Part shown: positions 42,862 to 53,200 of the stretch, piece by piece | Position numbering within the stretch: position 1 is the stretch's first letter | Layout of the letters: each line of letters starts with the position of its first letter | Assembly: GCA_013339765.2 (NCBI GenBank) | Contig: CM023454.1 | Span: 44,649,177-44,713,176, forward strand | DNA: 64,000 nt | Reading direction: 5' to 3' | Source: Haemaphysalis longicornis | Lineage: Eukaryota > Arthropoda > Arachnida > Ixodida > Ixodidae | The notes under the pieces: model-generated | What the model was told of the DNA's origin: nothing | The model's database searches: none | The model's input: the letters and a program-made list of their open reading frames with translations, nothing else | Made by a program: the position numbers and the translations under genes

Positions 42862-43886
42862 AATAAAGATCGTTTTCCCAAAGTCCGGTGTCGATCAGGA
42901 ACCCAATCGCTGGGGCTCTGGTTGATTTGGCAGGAGGCTGGCAGGGCGATGGTGTTGAAGTTCTTGGAAATGGTGGTCGAATTGATGAAGTCGAGGGGTT
43001 GGGGTTGATTAGGTGAAACGAAAGTTTATATACAGCTATTTACAGTAGGATAACTGGGTACATGAGGAGAAAAAGGAAAACTTCGATCTTCAGCTAGACG
43101 CTAGCTCCGAGTGCGCGCAAATCACTGGAGCACCTCAACTTCATCTAACTCTCCTATTCTCGAAACGTCCACAAACCGCTCGAGAAACGACGGGCGATAC
43201 GGGGTCTAGTTGCCCGGTACGGCGCTGCACCCTAAACTTCCGACGCGATCTTGACCTTGACAAGCGGGCTCACAAATTCCAACCTAGCTTTAACGGTCGA
43301 GACTCCTTGTCACGCTGGGAATTGCCCAGCTCAGCGCTCAGACGAGAACCATTTCCAAGGGCCAAGCTCGGCCTTATAAAACCTCGAGATCACCCTCTCT
43401 CGGGAACGCCCCTGTAGCGTTCGTGCACGCGTATAGTAGTGCCCAAATTCACGTAGACAGCTGTCACTCAGCACGCCACAAAATATTCACTGAGGCGCCA
43501 CCATCTTCAGGTCAACGGCACGCTCGCAGACGAGCAGGTGCGGGTGACCCGCGGGGTGAAATCAAAAGACGGTGACAGTGCCCTGAGCCGGCGGGGGCAC
43601 TTTAAAATGGTTTCTTGCACGGCGCGCGCTTCGACGCTGGTAATCCCACCACCTCCGCGCGTCACGCCGACGGTGGCTCCCTAAATCTCACGGCACCGTC
43701 GGCTTCCTCAATAGGGTATTATTCCTGTAGTATGCGGTGGGCGAGACAATGCGTGTCCCGTTCACGTCGTGACGAATTTTCGACGGCTGCAGTGTAGAGT
43801 CTATAGTGCTGGGTCACCAGACAGGGCGGTGGGTTCTCACGCGCAGCTCAGGTGCCTGGCCACTAATCTTATAAGTGGACCTTTAG
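42862..43886 (-). repeat. 3' LTR of the nested element
   Basis: Aligns along its length with 46955-47996 and 1582-2617. Its inner start on the minus strand reads CTAAAGGTCC against TGTAAGGCCC in the 5' LTR, so the terminal TG has been lost by mutation. The outer end is CTTTATT. Confidence 0.8.
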
Positions 43887-43897
43887 CTCCCCTCTTT
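43887..43897 (-). other. Polypurine tract of the nested element
   Basis: Minus-strand AAAGAGGGGAG lies immediately before the 3' LTR, which fixes the element orientation as minus. Confidence 0.7.
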
Positions 43898-44714
43898 AAG
43901 AAGGTTACAGGACCTCTTGGTTCAGTCAATCCGAAAAGAATTTATAAGGGCCACTTGTTTCGTCTCTTCTTCATTAATAACAGCGGAATAAACAAACAAA
44001 CAAAAAAACACGTGGAAGGAGCTAGGTATAACCACAAATGAGCCCTATTCTATTTCTGCAGCTGATTCGAACTTTCTCTCGCCTAAACTACAAACACAAA
44101 CTATTCACCAGCCGTTCGACTGGGAGGAAATACTCAAGCAAACCGGAAACACACCAAAAATGCTAAAAACACTATGTGCGGGTAAAAGAAATTGGGTCGT
44201 GTCTCCGGGGCGCGTAAACGCCACGAACAACGAGACCGCTCAACCTATAACACTGAAGCGCGCTGTCACTGCAAACACGCGCACATATTCTGACACTCGA
44301 CAACAAGAACAAAAGGAATAAGGACTGGCAAAGAACACGGGAAATTTTGCAGTCAACAAAAATTAAACGTTAAGAAAGTTTCCATTGTCACTATGCGCAC
44401 GCACGCAAAGGATCTCCGTCATGGCGTAGCGTGATAACGGTCCTTCGCGAATGTTCAGCTGTGCTTTCGCTCACTCGCGGTGCACAGAAAGTTCGGTTGG
44501 GTGCGCGGATCGATCCATTCGGTGCACGGATCGAGCACTAAAGGCATATCATCGCGCACAACCGCGACACACCCACACACACACACCACCAACGAAAAAG
44601 GACGGGTGAACGGGAACGTTAACATCCGTCGTGGCGGTGTTAAGGGTAGGAGGCAATTCAAAACTAGCCTCCACAAGCAACAATCTCAAAGCAGGGGAGT
44701 GCATTCGCCTACTT
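43898..44714 (-). other. Non-coding 3' internal region of the nested element
   Basis: Between the end of the gag-like frames and the polypurine tract. No conserved domain in six frames. A (CA)n-like stretch (acacacccacacacacac) lies at 44569-44587. Confidence 0.5.
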
Positions 44715-46668
44715 CTAGCCCCGTCTGCAGATAGTAGAGACCACGTAGCGTTGCAACTTCAACGCAAGTCTTAACAATTTAGCCCCATGAGGCGAACACA
44801 ACTTCGGGGACGACGGAGTGGTATCACAAATTACGACACTGTTTCCTGTCCCATAGGCCAAGTGGCCATGCCTCTCCAATGCCCCAACGTAAGGCGATGC
44901 TCTGCGCTGGCAGCGAGAGCGCAGGGTTGCTGCTGGAGCGGAATGGCGGCCCGCAAACGTGACGTCCTTCTCGGGATCATTCTTTCCCCTACGCGCAGAC
45001 TGCCCCACAGCCACAACCTCACAAGCACCTGTCATTACCAAAAACAGCTCGCGCACGCTAGGTGCATACTGAGCAGCTACCTCACCAAGACAGTTTTGCA
45101 GCCGTCCCAGAACGCACTCATCCTGGCACAACTCAGAACTAGGGCCTGTGACACACTGCCAGGTCGCAGAACGTAATGCGTCCACCCATCCGGCGTGGCT
45201 CCTGACTGAATCTCGGTAATGGCCGCAACCAACACTAACGCTACGAAGCGCTATCTCAGACACCGGTTTTGCGAGATCGCCGATTGCGTCTCGTTCCTCT
45301 GTTTCAACTGTAGCTGCCTCCTCACATGCTTTTTCCATCTCCTTCTCAACCTCCTAGGGAGCACCAATTCTTCGTTTCGCAGTCTCCACGCATGCGTTTT
45401 CGTGTTCTCCATCGGCCCCCTCGGTTACACTCTCACCTTCAAGATTACCAAACCCACGCGACGTCTCCGTATGGTTCCTACCCTCTTCAAACGTTCTGAA
45501 CTCCTCATCCTCCGTCTGCTCGCGTTCTCTCTCACTTCCTTTCACATTTTCTACATGTTCAACCCAGTCTACCTTCTCAGCTCCCTTATCCGCCTTCAAC
45601 TATGGCTTTTCCTCAGCCTGATCGTCAACTCCGTCTCTTTTTCGCTCCGTCTCGTCACAGGCTTTCTCGTCATGTATCTCCTTTGTCTTCTAGGCGAGCT
45701 CCTGAACGCCGACCAGGAGTTCGCTTTCTCGTGCAACTTTGGAGCGTAATTTGGAGAGCGGCGGTTCCAAAGACTTCCCTGCGCGACTCCAGTCTCCTCC
45801 GCTCTGCCGATTAGAATTTGGGTACTGCCCGTGCCAGCAAGTTCACCATGCATTAGCGCAGTGTCCGGTGCAAAAGCAGCTGGCGGCTCTACACCCGCGA
45901 CAACGGGGCTACCCCTCGACTCTGCTCCTTGCCGGAGGCCCTCGCTAGATGCTACGCGTGCTCGCTTCGCTCTCCTTGCAGTTGTTCCCGGCTGAGCCGC
46001 TCCTTTCCCCAGCGCAGCCACGGCCGCTTATCTCGTTCTCGCGCGGCTTCAAAGTGAAAAACGGGCTCCCCCAATTCAACTTTGCTGTCAGTGTGTAGCT
46101 GGGCCTGCGCCGGGTTATGCCTTATGCGCTGCGGCTCTATCCCCAAACTTTGCCTGTGAGGCTGGTCGTCATGTACGAGCTTCACTTCATTACAACGCTC
46201 TACGGTATCATCGGACGCGCTTTCCTCGTCACTCTTCATGTGAATGTCCCTCTCCACGCGTTAGGCACCGGCGGAAATGCTAGCCTCGTGTAGGGAGTCA
46301 TGGCTGCTTACATTGTCATCGCAATGTTCTACTTCCAAACACTGGCGGGAACCATTCAACTTCGCTGTCGCGATACAGCTAGCTGGGTCTGTGCCCCATT
46401 GTTTCTGCTTGCGCGTGTCCGAGCGCAAGGGCGTCTGCCTCCTCCGCTGCAGCTCCAACTCATACCTTCGCAACCGCTCTTCAGATTCGAGCATCAGTGT
46501 TTGCATGCGCTCCTTCGCTTCTCGTGCCCTCTCCTCTTTTCGCTCCGCCGCTTCGCGCTCTCTTTTCTCATTTCACTCTTGAAACTCCAACTCCGTTCAT
46601 CTAAGAATTATTGCCTCGGAGTCCACTTGGGGAGATCCTCCTGCTGCCGAGCATCCTTGAGGTGGCAT
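44715..46668 (-). pseudogene. Gag-like protein of the nested element, broken
   Basis: Start chosen at the minus-strand ATG at 46668-46666 (MPPQGCSAAGGSPQVDSEAI), about 270 bases after the primer-binding site. It continues with a strongly charged coiled-coil-like stretch (REREAAERKEERAREAKERM, then SEERLRRYELELQRRRQ). Stops occur near 46600 and 46575, and frame changes near 46260, 46020 and 45600. The last part (45599-44715) is one frame with one stop at 45345: KGSEREREQTEDEEFRTFEE, CGHYRDSVRSHAGWVDALRS, SRCQRRASPYVGALERHGHL. No CCHC knuckle was found. The charged first half resembles gag proteins of tick Gypsy elements; the last half is unfamiliar. Confidence 0.5.
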
Positions 46669-46937
46669 CTCGACTGTCTATTTCCGTCTCCTTCCGCCAC
46701 GTTCTTCTGCATGTTCCGCGTGACTACCATGGAACCCCAGACTCAGCCTACACCGCCACAATGAAGCGAAAGAAATCCACGCACCCGCAACTCCGGTGGT
46801 CGGCTGCCACGTCATTGGCCTCATGCACTGGTTGGCTCTGTCGCTCCACTCTGCGCGGAGCCTGGCTGCCACCGATGAAGGCGGGCTTGCGTCTGCTTGC
46901 TGCCCCTGGTTGTGGCCTGGTGATTTCTTCTGCCAAA

Positions 46938-46954
46938 CCCTGCCGGCTGCGCCA
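46938..46954 (-). other. Primer-binding site matching tRNA-Ser
   Basis: The minus strand reads TGGCGCAGCCGGCAGGG directly after the 5' LTR. Its complement CCCTGCCGGCTGCGCCA ends in CCA and agrees, apart from one or two positions, with the 3' end of animal serine tRNAs as remembered (ACCGGCTGCGCCA). It would prime minus-strand DNA synthesis. Confidence 0.7.
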
Positions 46955-47996
46955 GTAAAGATCGTTTCCCCGAAGTCCGGTGTCGATCAGGAACCCAATC
47001 GCTCGGGGTCCGGTTGATTTTGCAGGAGGCTGGCAGGGCGATGGTGTTGAAGTTCTTCGAGACGGCAGTCGAATTGACGAACTAAAGGCGTTGGGGTTGA
47101 TTAAAAGAAACGAAGGGGTTGGATACAGACATTTATAGTAGAAAAACTGGGTACATGAGTAATAAAAAAAACTTCGAACTGCAGCTCAGACGATAGCTCT
47201 GAGTGCGCACAAATCACTCGAGCTCCTCAACTTGGTTTAACTCTCCTATTCTCGGACGTACACAAACCGCTCGAGAAACAACGGCCGAGACTCTGTCTCG
47301 CCGCAAGATCCGCCTAGTTTTCCGCTACGGCGCTGCACCCTAAACCTCCGACGCGATCTTAACCTCGAGTAGGGGGCCCAGAAATCCCAACGTAGCTTTA
47401 AGGGTTGAGACTGCTTGTCCCGCCGGGAACTGCCCGGCTCGTCGCTCAGACGAGAACCATTACTAACTGCCAAGTTTGGTTTTAAAAAACCTCAAGATCA
47501 TCCTCTCTTAGGAACGCCCCTGTAGCGTTCGTACACGCGTATGGGAGTGCCCAAATTCACGTAGAGAGCTGTCAATCAGCATGCCACGAAATATTCAATG
47601 ACGCGCCGCCATCTACGGGTCAACGGCACGCTCGCAGATGAGCAGGTGCGGGCGACCTCGCGGGGTGAAAGCGAAAGATCGCGACAGTGCCGTGCGCCAG
47701 CGGGGGCACTTTAACAATGGTTTTGTGCACGGCGCGCGCTTCGATGCCGGTAATCCCACCACGTCTGCGCGTCACAGCGACGGTGGTCCCCGGAATCCGA
47801 CGAAGCCGCCTGCTTTGTCAAAGGGGTATTATCCCTTTGGTATGTGGTGTGCCAGACAATTCGTCCCCCGTGGACGCCGTGACGAATTGGCGATGGCTGC
47901 AGCGTAGAGGCTATAGTGCTGGGCCACCAGACCGAGCGGCGCGTTCTCACGCGCAGCGCGCGCGCCTGGCCGGAAATCTTATATGTGGGCCTTACA
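46955..47996 (-). repeat. 5' LTR of the nested element
   Basis: Minus strand starts TGTAAGGCCC at 47996 and ends CTTTAC at 46955, next to the primer-binding site. Homologous throughout to the 3' LTR and the solo LTR. Frames within it are LTR shadows shared by all three copies (for example the one containing ARFDAGNPTTSARH). Confidence 0.85.
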
Positions 47997-47997
47997 C

Positions 47998-48001
47998 CCA
48001 C
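47998..48001 (+). repeat. Target duplication of the nested element, right copy (CCAC)
   Basis: Matches 42858-42861. A 5-bp version (GCCAC against CCCAC) with one mismatch, which would place the element end exactly at the LTR TG, is equally possible. Confidence 0.55.
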
Positions 48002-48538
48002 TATACTCCACACGGATGCTTGTGGCCATGGCATTGGCGGTGTTCTCCTCCAAAGTGATGATAAACTTCGGGAGAGGGTCGTCGCCTACGCAAGCCGTTC
48101 GTTGACACCTCCAGAGAAGAATTACACAAAAACTTAACAGGAGTGCCTTGCCATCGTTTCGACTATTGAGAAATTTCACCCTTACCTGCCGGGTCGTCAT
48201 TTTACAGTGGTTACCGACCATCATGCGCCATGCTGGTTGTCCATCATAAAATACCTCTCTGGACGCCTTGTCCGCTGGGTTCACCGCCTCCAGCAGTACC
48301 ATTTGTCCGTGGCGTTCAATTCAGGGAAGAACCGCATGGACGCCAATGCTCTGTCTCGTTGCCCATTGTCCTCTTCATCTTCCGATGCGCAGGAGCCCGA
48401 CGATAACACACTTTGTTTGGCCCCCGTTATGCCCTCAAACATGCACGATGCAGCCTACCACGACGCAGCTACCGCCAGGTACCTTGCGTTGCAAAAACGT
48501 ACGAGCGAATACATAGTCTTTACTTTTGGCCTGGCCTG
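48002..48538 (+). pseudogene. Gypsy RNase H, broken
   Basis: Continues the split pol gene: TILHTDACGHGIGGVLLQSD holds the first catalytic Asp (HTDA), followed by VVAYASRSLTPPEKNY. A TAA at about 48136 interrupts. Then QECLAIVSTIEKFHPYLPGR carries the E motif, HFTVVTDHHAPCWLS the TDH motif, and SGKNRMDANALSRCPL the final D-ALSR motif. All four acidic positions can be placed. RNase H removes the RNA template during reverse transcription. Confidence 0.8.
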
Positions 48539-49189
48539 AAGACTTCTGTCGACAAATACGTTCGCTTGTGCGCCTCCTGCCAGTACTGCAAGAGCTCAAA
48601 TACTCCTCCTGCCAGACTACTTCAACTTATCCCTTGTCCGTCAGTGCCTTTCAGGACCGTCGGATTTGATTTGTTCGGACCACTACCTCCAATACCATCT
48701 GGATACCGTTAGATAGTTAGGGTTGTCGACCATCTGACACGATACGCTGAAACCGCACCCATCCGCTGTGGAACGGCTGCTGAAGTCACTGAGTTTATAC
48801 TGCAAAACATTATTTTGCGCCATGGCGGGCCAAGCGTCCTCCTCAGCGATCTCGGCAGGGCTTTTCTGTCCGCTGTAGTCGAAGAGGTTCTGCGTGTCTG
48901 CAAGAACGTGCACAAGACAACGTCCATCTACCATCCCCAGACGAATGGATTAACAGAGAGATTCCATCGAACCCTCGTGGACATGCTCTCGATCTACATC
49001 AGCCCTCATTATAGCAACTGGGATACCATCCTGCCATTTTTGACTTTTGCATACAGTACTGCAACGCAAACAATGACTGGATACTCACCATTCTTCGTAT
49101 TCTGTGGAAACTCTCCTTCTATTACCTTCCAGTCAACTTTCTTTTATGCTCCTTTCTGCTATGTCCCCTCGGAAATTTCATCTCGGTAG
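48413..49189 (+). pseudogene. Gypsy integrase, catalytic triad kept, one stop, N-terminal deletion
   Basis: One frame with a single TAG (probably from TGG) at about 48712. The zinc-binding domain keeps FWPGLKTSVDKYVRLCASCQ with its C-x2-C, but the upstream His-His half and some 70 residues between RNase H and integrase seem deleted near 48490-48510. The core shows TVGFDLFGPLPP (Asp codon 48668-48670), VLLSDLGRAFLS (Asp 48848-48850) and HPQTNGLTERFHRTL (Glu 48956-48958), so the DDE triad is intact. LPFLTFAYSTATQTMTGYSP follows. The frame ends at 49189. Confidence 0.85.
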
Positions 49190-49317
49190 CAGTAGGTTTC
49201 ACGGCTCGCCACTGCCGCAAACTCGCACGAAGTCGAACCGAAAGTCAAAAATAAGAACGCAAATATCGCTACGACGTCGCAGATCGCTCTGTTCAATTTT
49301 GGATAGGTGCTGAAGTA

Positions 49318-49521
49318 TTGTTATGGACCCCTGTGCCTGCACCCGGTCGGTGCGAGAAATTCCTTCATCGCTTTCTCGGTCCATACAAAATCACAGAACA
49401 GACTTCGCCAGTTAATTACCGTGTGACGCCAATACAACAGTCATCAGATAGGCGCCGCCGTGGTACTGAAATCGTACACGTATCTCGCCTCAAGTCGTTC
49501 AACCACAGGTCGGAACAATAA
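49318..49521 (+). pseudogene. Gypsy integrase C-terminal tail
   Basis: In a shifted frame: LWTPVPAPGRCEKFLHRFLG, then PYKITEQTSPVNYRVTP and GTEIVHVSRLKSFNHRSEQ before the stop at 49521. This is the GPY/F module (GPYKI) and the usual end of pol. A frameshift lies between 49189 and 49318. No chromodomain follows. Confidence 0.8.
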
Positions 49522-49547
49522 GTCGCACCCAGGCGGCCGCTTCCGGC

Positions 49548-49563
49548 GGCGGAGGGGTTATTA
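49548..49563 (+). other. Polypurine tract of the outer Gypsy
   Basis: GCGGCGGAGGGGTTA lies just before TGTGAGAC of the 3' LTR. It is less pure than usual but is in the expected place. Confidence 0.5.
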
Positions 49564-49756
49564 TGTGAGACCCCCTGACCACGAGTCTGTGTTCCTCATC
49601 ACGTGATGGACATTCCCTCGTAATCGGTACATTATTATCAGTGCTAGATCTTATGGCCCCGGCATCATCATCACCTGTACATAATCATCATCAGCACTTA
49701 ATGATGTTTTTGTCCGAGTGTCCGAATAAACCTGTCACGCTTTCCATCATCTCTCA
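49564..49756 (+). repeat. 3' LTR of the outer Gypsy
   Basis: 193 bp, TG...CA ends, homologous to 39557-39748. Confidence 0.85.
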
Positions 49757-49775
49757 ATATTAATAATAATAATAA
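49757..49775. repeat. (AAT)n microsatellite at the Gypsy insertion point
   Basis: ATATTAATAATAATAATAAT immediately follows the 3' LTR. A matching ATATAATAATA precedes the 5' LTR at 39545-39555. The Gypsy element thus landed in an AAT tract. Confidence 0.7.
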
Positions 49776-50226
49776 TGTACATTGCTACGTCAAAAGATAC
49801 AGCGAGGGAAAGAAGAGCGTGAGAAATAGCTTCATGACAGCTATAGATTGCGGCACCTAAAAAATTCGTATGGGAACATGCTTTTGTATGGTAATATATG
49901 AGATTTTTTACCCATATCCCAATATCAACCTGTGTTAAATTTGACGAAAGCCTATTTCTTCCATTTTGAAATAGCGTAAGTATGTGCTTATTTACTGAAC
50001 CCTTTTTAAAAACCTTGAAATATGGCTCATATATTGTATTTGTGCTATGAAAGGTCGTTGGTGCGAACGCGTTTATGAGATAAAAGGGGAGAGTTCTGAT
50101 CAGACCCATGACATTTTTTGAGGTACTAAATTCGCAATCTTTTATGCAAAAATAATATTTGTTTTTACATGTTTTCGGTATATTGTGTCGTACCAGGTGT
50201 AAATAGATTAGTAAACAATCGGGCAA
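49776..50226 (-). pseudogene. Possible C-terminal fragment of a CR1-like LINE
   Basis: A 159-codon minus frame (50226-49747) runs into an (ATT)n tail, as the CR1 element at 54.8-59 kb does. LPFYLINAFAPTTFHSTNTI and KVFKKGSVNKHIL faintly resemble the end of CR1 ORF2. The similarity is weak, and an AT-rich random frame is possible. Confidence 0.25.
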
Positions 50227-53200
50227 GGTTTATATTTCGGCCGATACCACGGTTGTCGAGGCGGATATTGTAGAGTGTAGGTGTCAATTTTCTGTTTACA
50301 GTAACAAAACTAGTTCTCCGTAGAGCTTCACCGGATGTATAGCCTAATCAACTGTGATAGAAGTGCTTTTTAAGATAACGCAGAAGTCTTCTGAGCAGAC
50401 TTAGTTCTTGTTGATTTGAATGCAGTAAGAGATTCCACCAATGTTCGGGCTTTATAAAACACATTATCATCCATGAACCGTCCGGTTACTGGTCAAACTG
50501 CTTAAAGTCTGCTTTCATTCGCGGCTTCATTCGCTTTCTGAAGCTCTAGAAATGCATCGTACAGAAACTGCACACGCCTATGTATGACCAAGAAACATAG
50601 GCAGAAAAAAATGAAACATTATTATCTCGACTCCATACAACGCTGACGAAAACAGAAGCAATAGTGAGTGCACAAGCTATACAGGATTTTAGGCTGATTT
50701 AAAAAAACGCAAGAATACTTGTTCTTTCGGTCCATTGCCTAGAATATATGAACACGTTCCCGGCTTGTGGCCGCATTCTGGCTTCTTATGCGGATTTGTA
50801 TCCCGCTTTAGCCATGTAGAGTATCAACTTGAAGTGTCAGCTATATAAAAACATGTATCCTCGGCAGTCACAATGAGCTGTACGATGCTTTCTCACGAGA
50901 CGCACTTTTTCCACAAGGTTGTTCTTGATCTTGACCAACTAGAGAAATAACTGTTTATTTTTGTCTATTTTTGATGGAAAGTATTTTGCAAAATACAAGA
51001 CCACTTCAGCGTACCAGGTTGCACACAAGAAAGCGCAGAGATAGGCCGTCCTTGCAGCATAAGGATAAAAGGCACCGTGCGTCTTCAGCAGGGCTACGAT
51101 TCTTTAGAGAAGTGTCGAATTAGCTGCACATTTCTGGAAAACCACCGGGCCTTCAGCGGCAGAGAAAACGGAAATTAGGCAGCTTAGATCCCCCTTCGGA
51201 AGCCATGCACGCGCAGAACACAATTTCCGTCTTTCGGAATTTGTAAGATTTTTTTTTGTACTGAGCGAGATACCCACGTTCAACTTCGGGCGAGGAAGAG
51301 TACTCTTTTTCGATTCTGTACCTCTGCGCAAGGTGAAAGTTTAGGTTAAGTAACGAGTATCATAAACGTATTGGCTATTACCGGAAAGATGTTCATTGTT
51401 ATTTTAAAACCTAGCGCGTAAGTGGTCAATGAGGTAATTTTCTTACCGCGTGTTGCCTATTTCAGATTTGTATGAGGTAGTACGTACCTGCGACGGAAAA
51501 AAGGAGGATACTAGCTCTCGCCAGCATCATGAACAGGAACGTTATGACACTGGAGATTCGAACCATGGAGCATATATAATGGCCCACTTGGCGAGGATAA
51601 GTTGTTCTTGTTCTTTTTTTTTGTGACGGATAGGCACTTGGGGGATTGGTCACGATCAAGAGCACTTTGGGGCTGTTGTGCCCGATGTAGGAAACTAAGA
51701 TTTTGAAGAAACATTTCACGAGAATATACGCACAACAAATATAGGAATTTGGAGAAAAAAAGCGCCCACCACGCGAGAAGTTAAACGAAAAAGCTTTTTC
51801 GTGCGTGAACAGCTCAAATAAACTCATGCGCATCTAACAGGGTAGGCACTTTGTCCCTTAGACGTCGGCGTGGACGGCTGCAACGAAATTTCTGTGAATA
51901 ACCCAAGCCAAATGGCACCACACGAGAATGGCATTGAAACAGTGAGTCCGAGTGGCTGAATTGAATGATCCACGTACCCTTACCCTCTTTACAAGAAACT
52001 GTGCTATTGTAAAAGAAACTGTGGTTGATACCTCTGTCATAGCAATGGGTAAAACACGAAGTTGATACGTGCAGCAAAAACAGCAGCCACAGGAACAAGA
52101 TTTGCGGGATCACTGCGGTGTCGTCGGTTTGCTTTCCGATCGACGTCCTCATAGCCCTTCGCTTAAAGAAAAGTGCTACCCCATCGGTCCTGCTCCGCGG
52201 TGTGAGCAGCAGACGGTTGCGTGGCGATAATCTCAGGTTCTGGAACCCCAGATGTAAAATTTGTAGCGGAGCCGTGAACGCGCAAACGAGTTTCCCTGCC
52301 CGCTGGCGTTATTCTTCGCATCAAATGTGTCGTTGTTTGCGCCATTCGCCCTTTGGTGTCACTACGACGCAAGAACTGTCACAGCTGGTTAGCGGAATGA
52401 TGCACTACTTCGCTTCCCTTCTCCTATACGGCAGCACCAACCACATGAATAAATATTTTTGGTGTTTCTCCTGTGTTCGTTGTTCTGGCGTTATTTCTGT
52501 GATGGATATAATGTGTTCAAGATCTTATGTATCAGAGAATAAAACACTTTCATGTTAAAAATGTCATATAGTTTAAAGTTCATCACAAAGAGCACAAGGA
52601 TCAGAAGAGGTGAGACCAGACCAGTAAATATAGATATTGAGTTCTCGAACTTTACAACTTAAGCTAGTAAAAAACGTTACGTGGGTGAGATACGCAAACG
52701 TGGAGTTTTACGTACATGCGAAATGGGCGTAGTCTTCAAAAGAGTTGATACAAAGGCTCTTGCAACATCGTCAAACATTTATATTGACGTCTCTGAGCAA
52801 CGGCCAGTACACATGAACTTTGCAGACGTCGTTTGGAGAGCCGTTTAACGATGGCAATGTAGATAATCTGCTGCTCGTTCAGCCTAATAGGAACGTACAT
52901 GGTAAAAAGAACAACCGAGAAAAAGAAATAAAAGTAGCCACTTCCTGATAAAAAGCCCTTTTTAAACCAATACTCTGATTTACCGAGGACAAAAATGGCG
53001 TTGTGAAGTCTCACTCTTTGGACGAAATATTCGGAGCTCTGCAAATTAGTCGCTTCCCTGTACCTTCGCCGGAATTCCGGCGGCACATTCTTGGAACATG
53101 GTTGTCCTAATGTGCTGGTCCGTGCAGGCATCTCCATGGCTGTACCTTTCAAAGAAGTATCCCGTGGAATGATGGCCACGCGGCATGTAGTGGGAACGAC

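Larger units (their letters stand above)
42862..47997 (-). mobile_element. Nested gag-only LTR retrotransposon, family N
   Basis: About 5.14 kb with two LTRs of about 1.03 kb around an internal region of about 3.07 kb. Orientation is minus: the 5' LTR is at 46955-47996, followed on the minus strand by a tRNA-Ser-type primer site (46938-46954); a polypurine tract (43887-43897) precedes the 3' LTR (42862-43886). The internal region codes only for a charged gag-like protein. No protease, RT, RNase H or integrase motif was found on either strand. It thus looks like a non-autonomous, gag-only LTR element. The solo LTR at 1582-2617 is another member. Confidence 0.75.
39557..49756 (+). mobile_element. 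Full-length, inactivated Gypsy element (outer)
   Basis: Bounded by LTRs of 192 and 193 bp that both begin TGTGAGAC and end CTCTCA. The element contains gag, protease, RT, RNase H and integrase in the usual Gypsy order. It is split at 42862-47997 by another LTR element; without that insertion it would be about 5.07 kb, a normal size. Likely 4-bp target copies are ATAC (39553-39556) and ATAT (49757-49760). By hand count the LTRs differ at roughly 25-30 sites, so the insertion is old. All genes carry stops or frameshifts. Confidence 0.85.

Noticed and set aside
44787..45749. Plus-strand ORFs of 129 and 176 codons
   Set aside because: The element here runs on the minus strand with a primer site and polypurine tract; the plus frames are shadows of the charged gag-like frames and look hydrophobic only by complementarity.
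47638..48058. ORFs of 89-123 codons over the right LTR of the nested element
   Set aside because: The same readings occur in all three LTR copies with different stops, so they reflect LTR homology, not coding.
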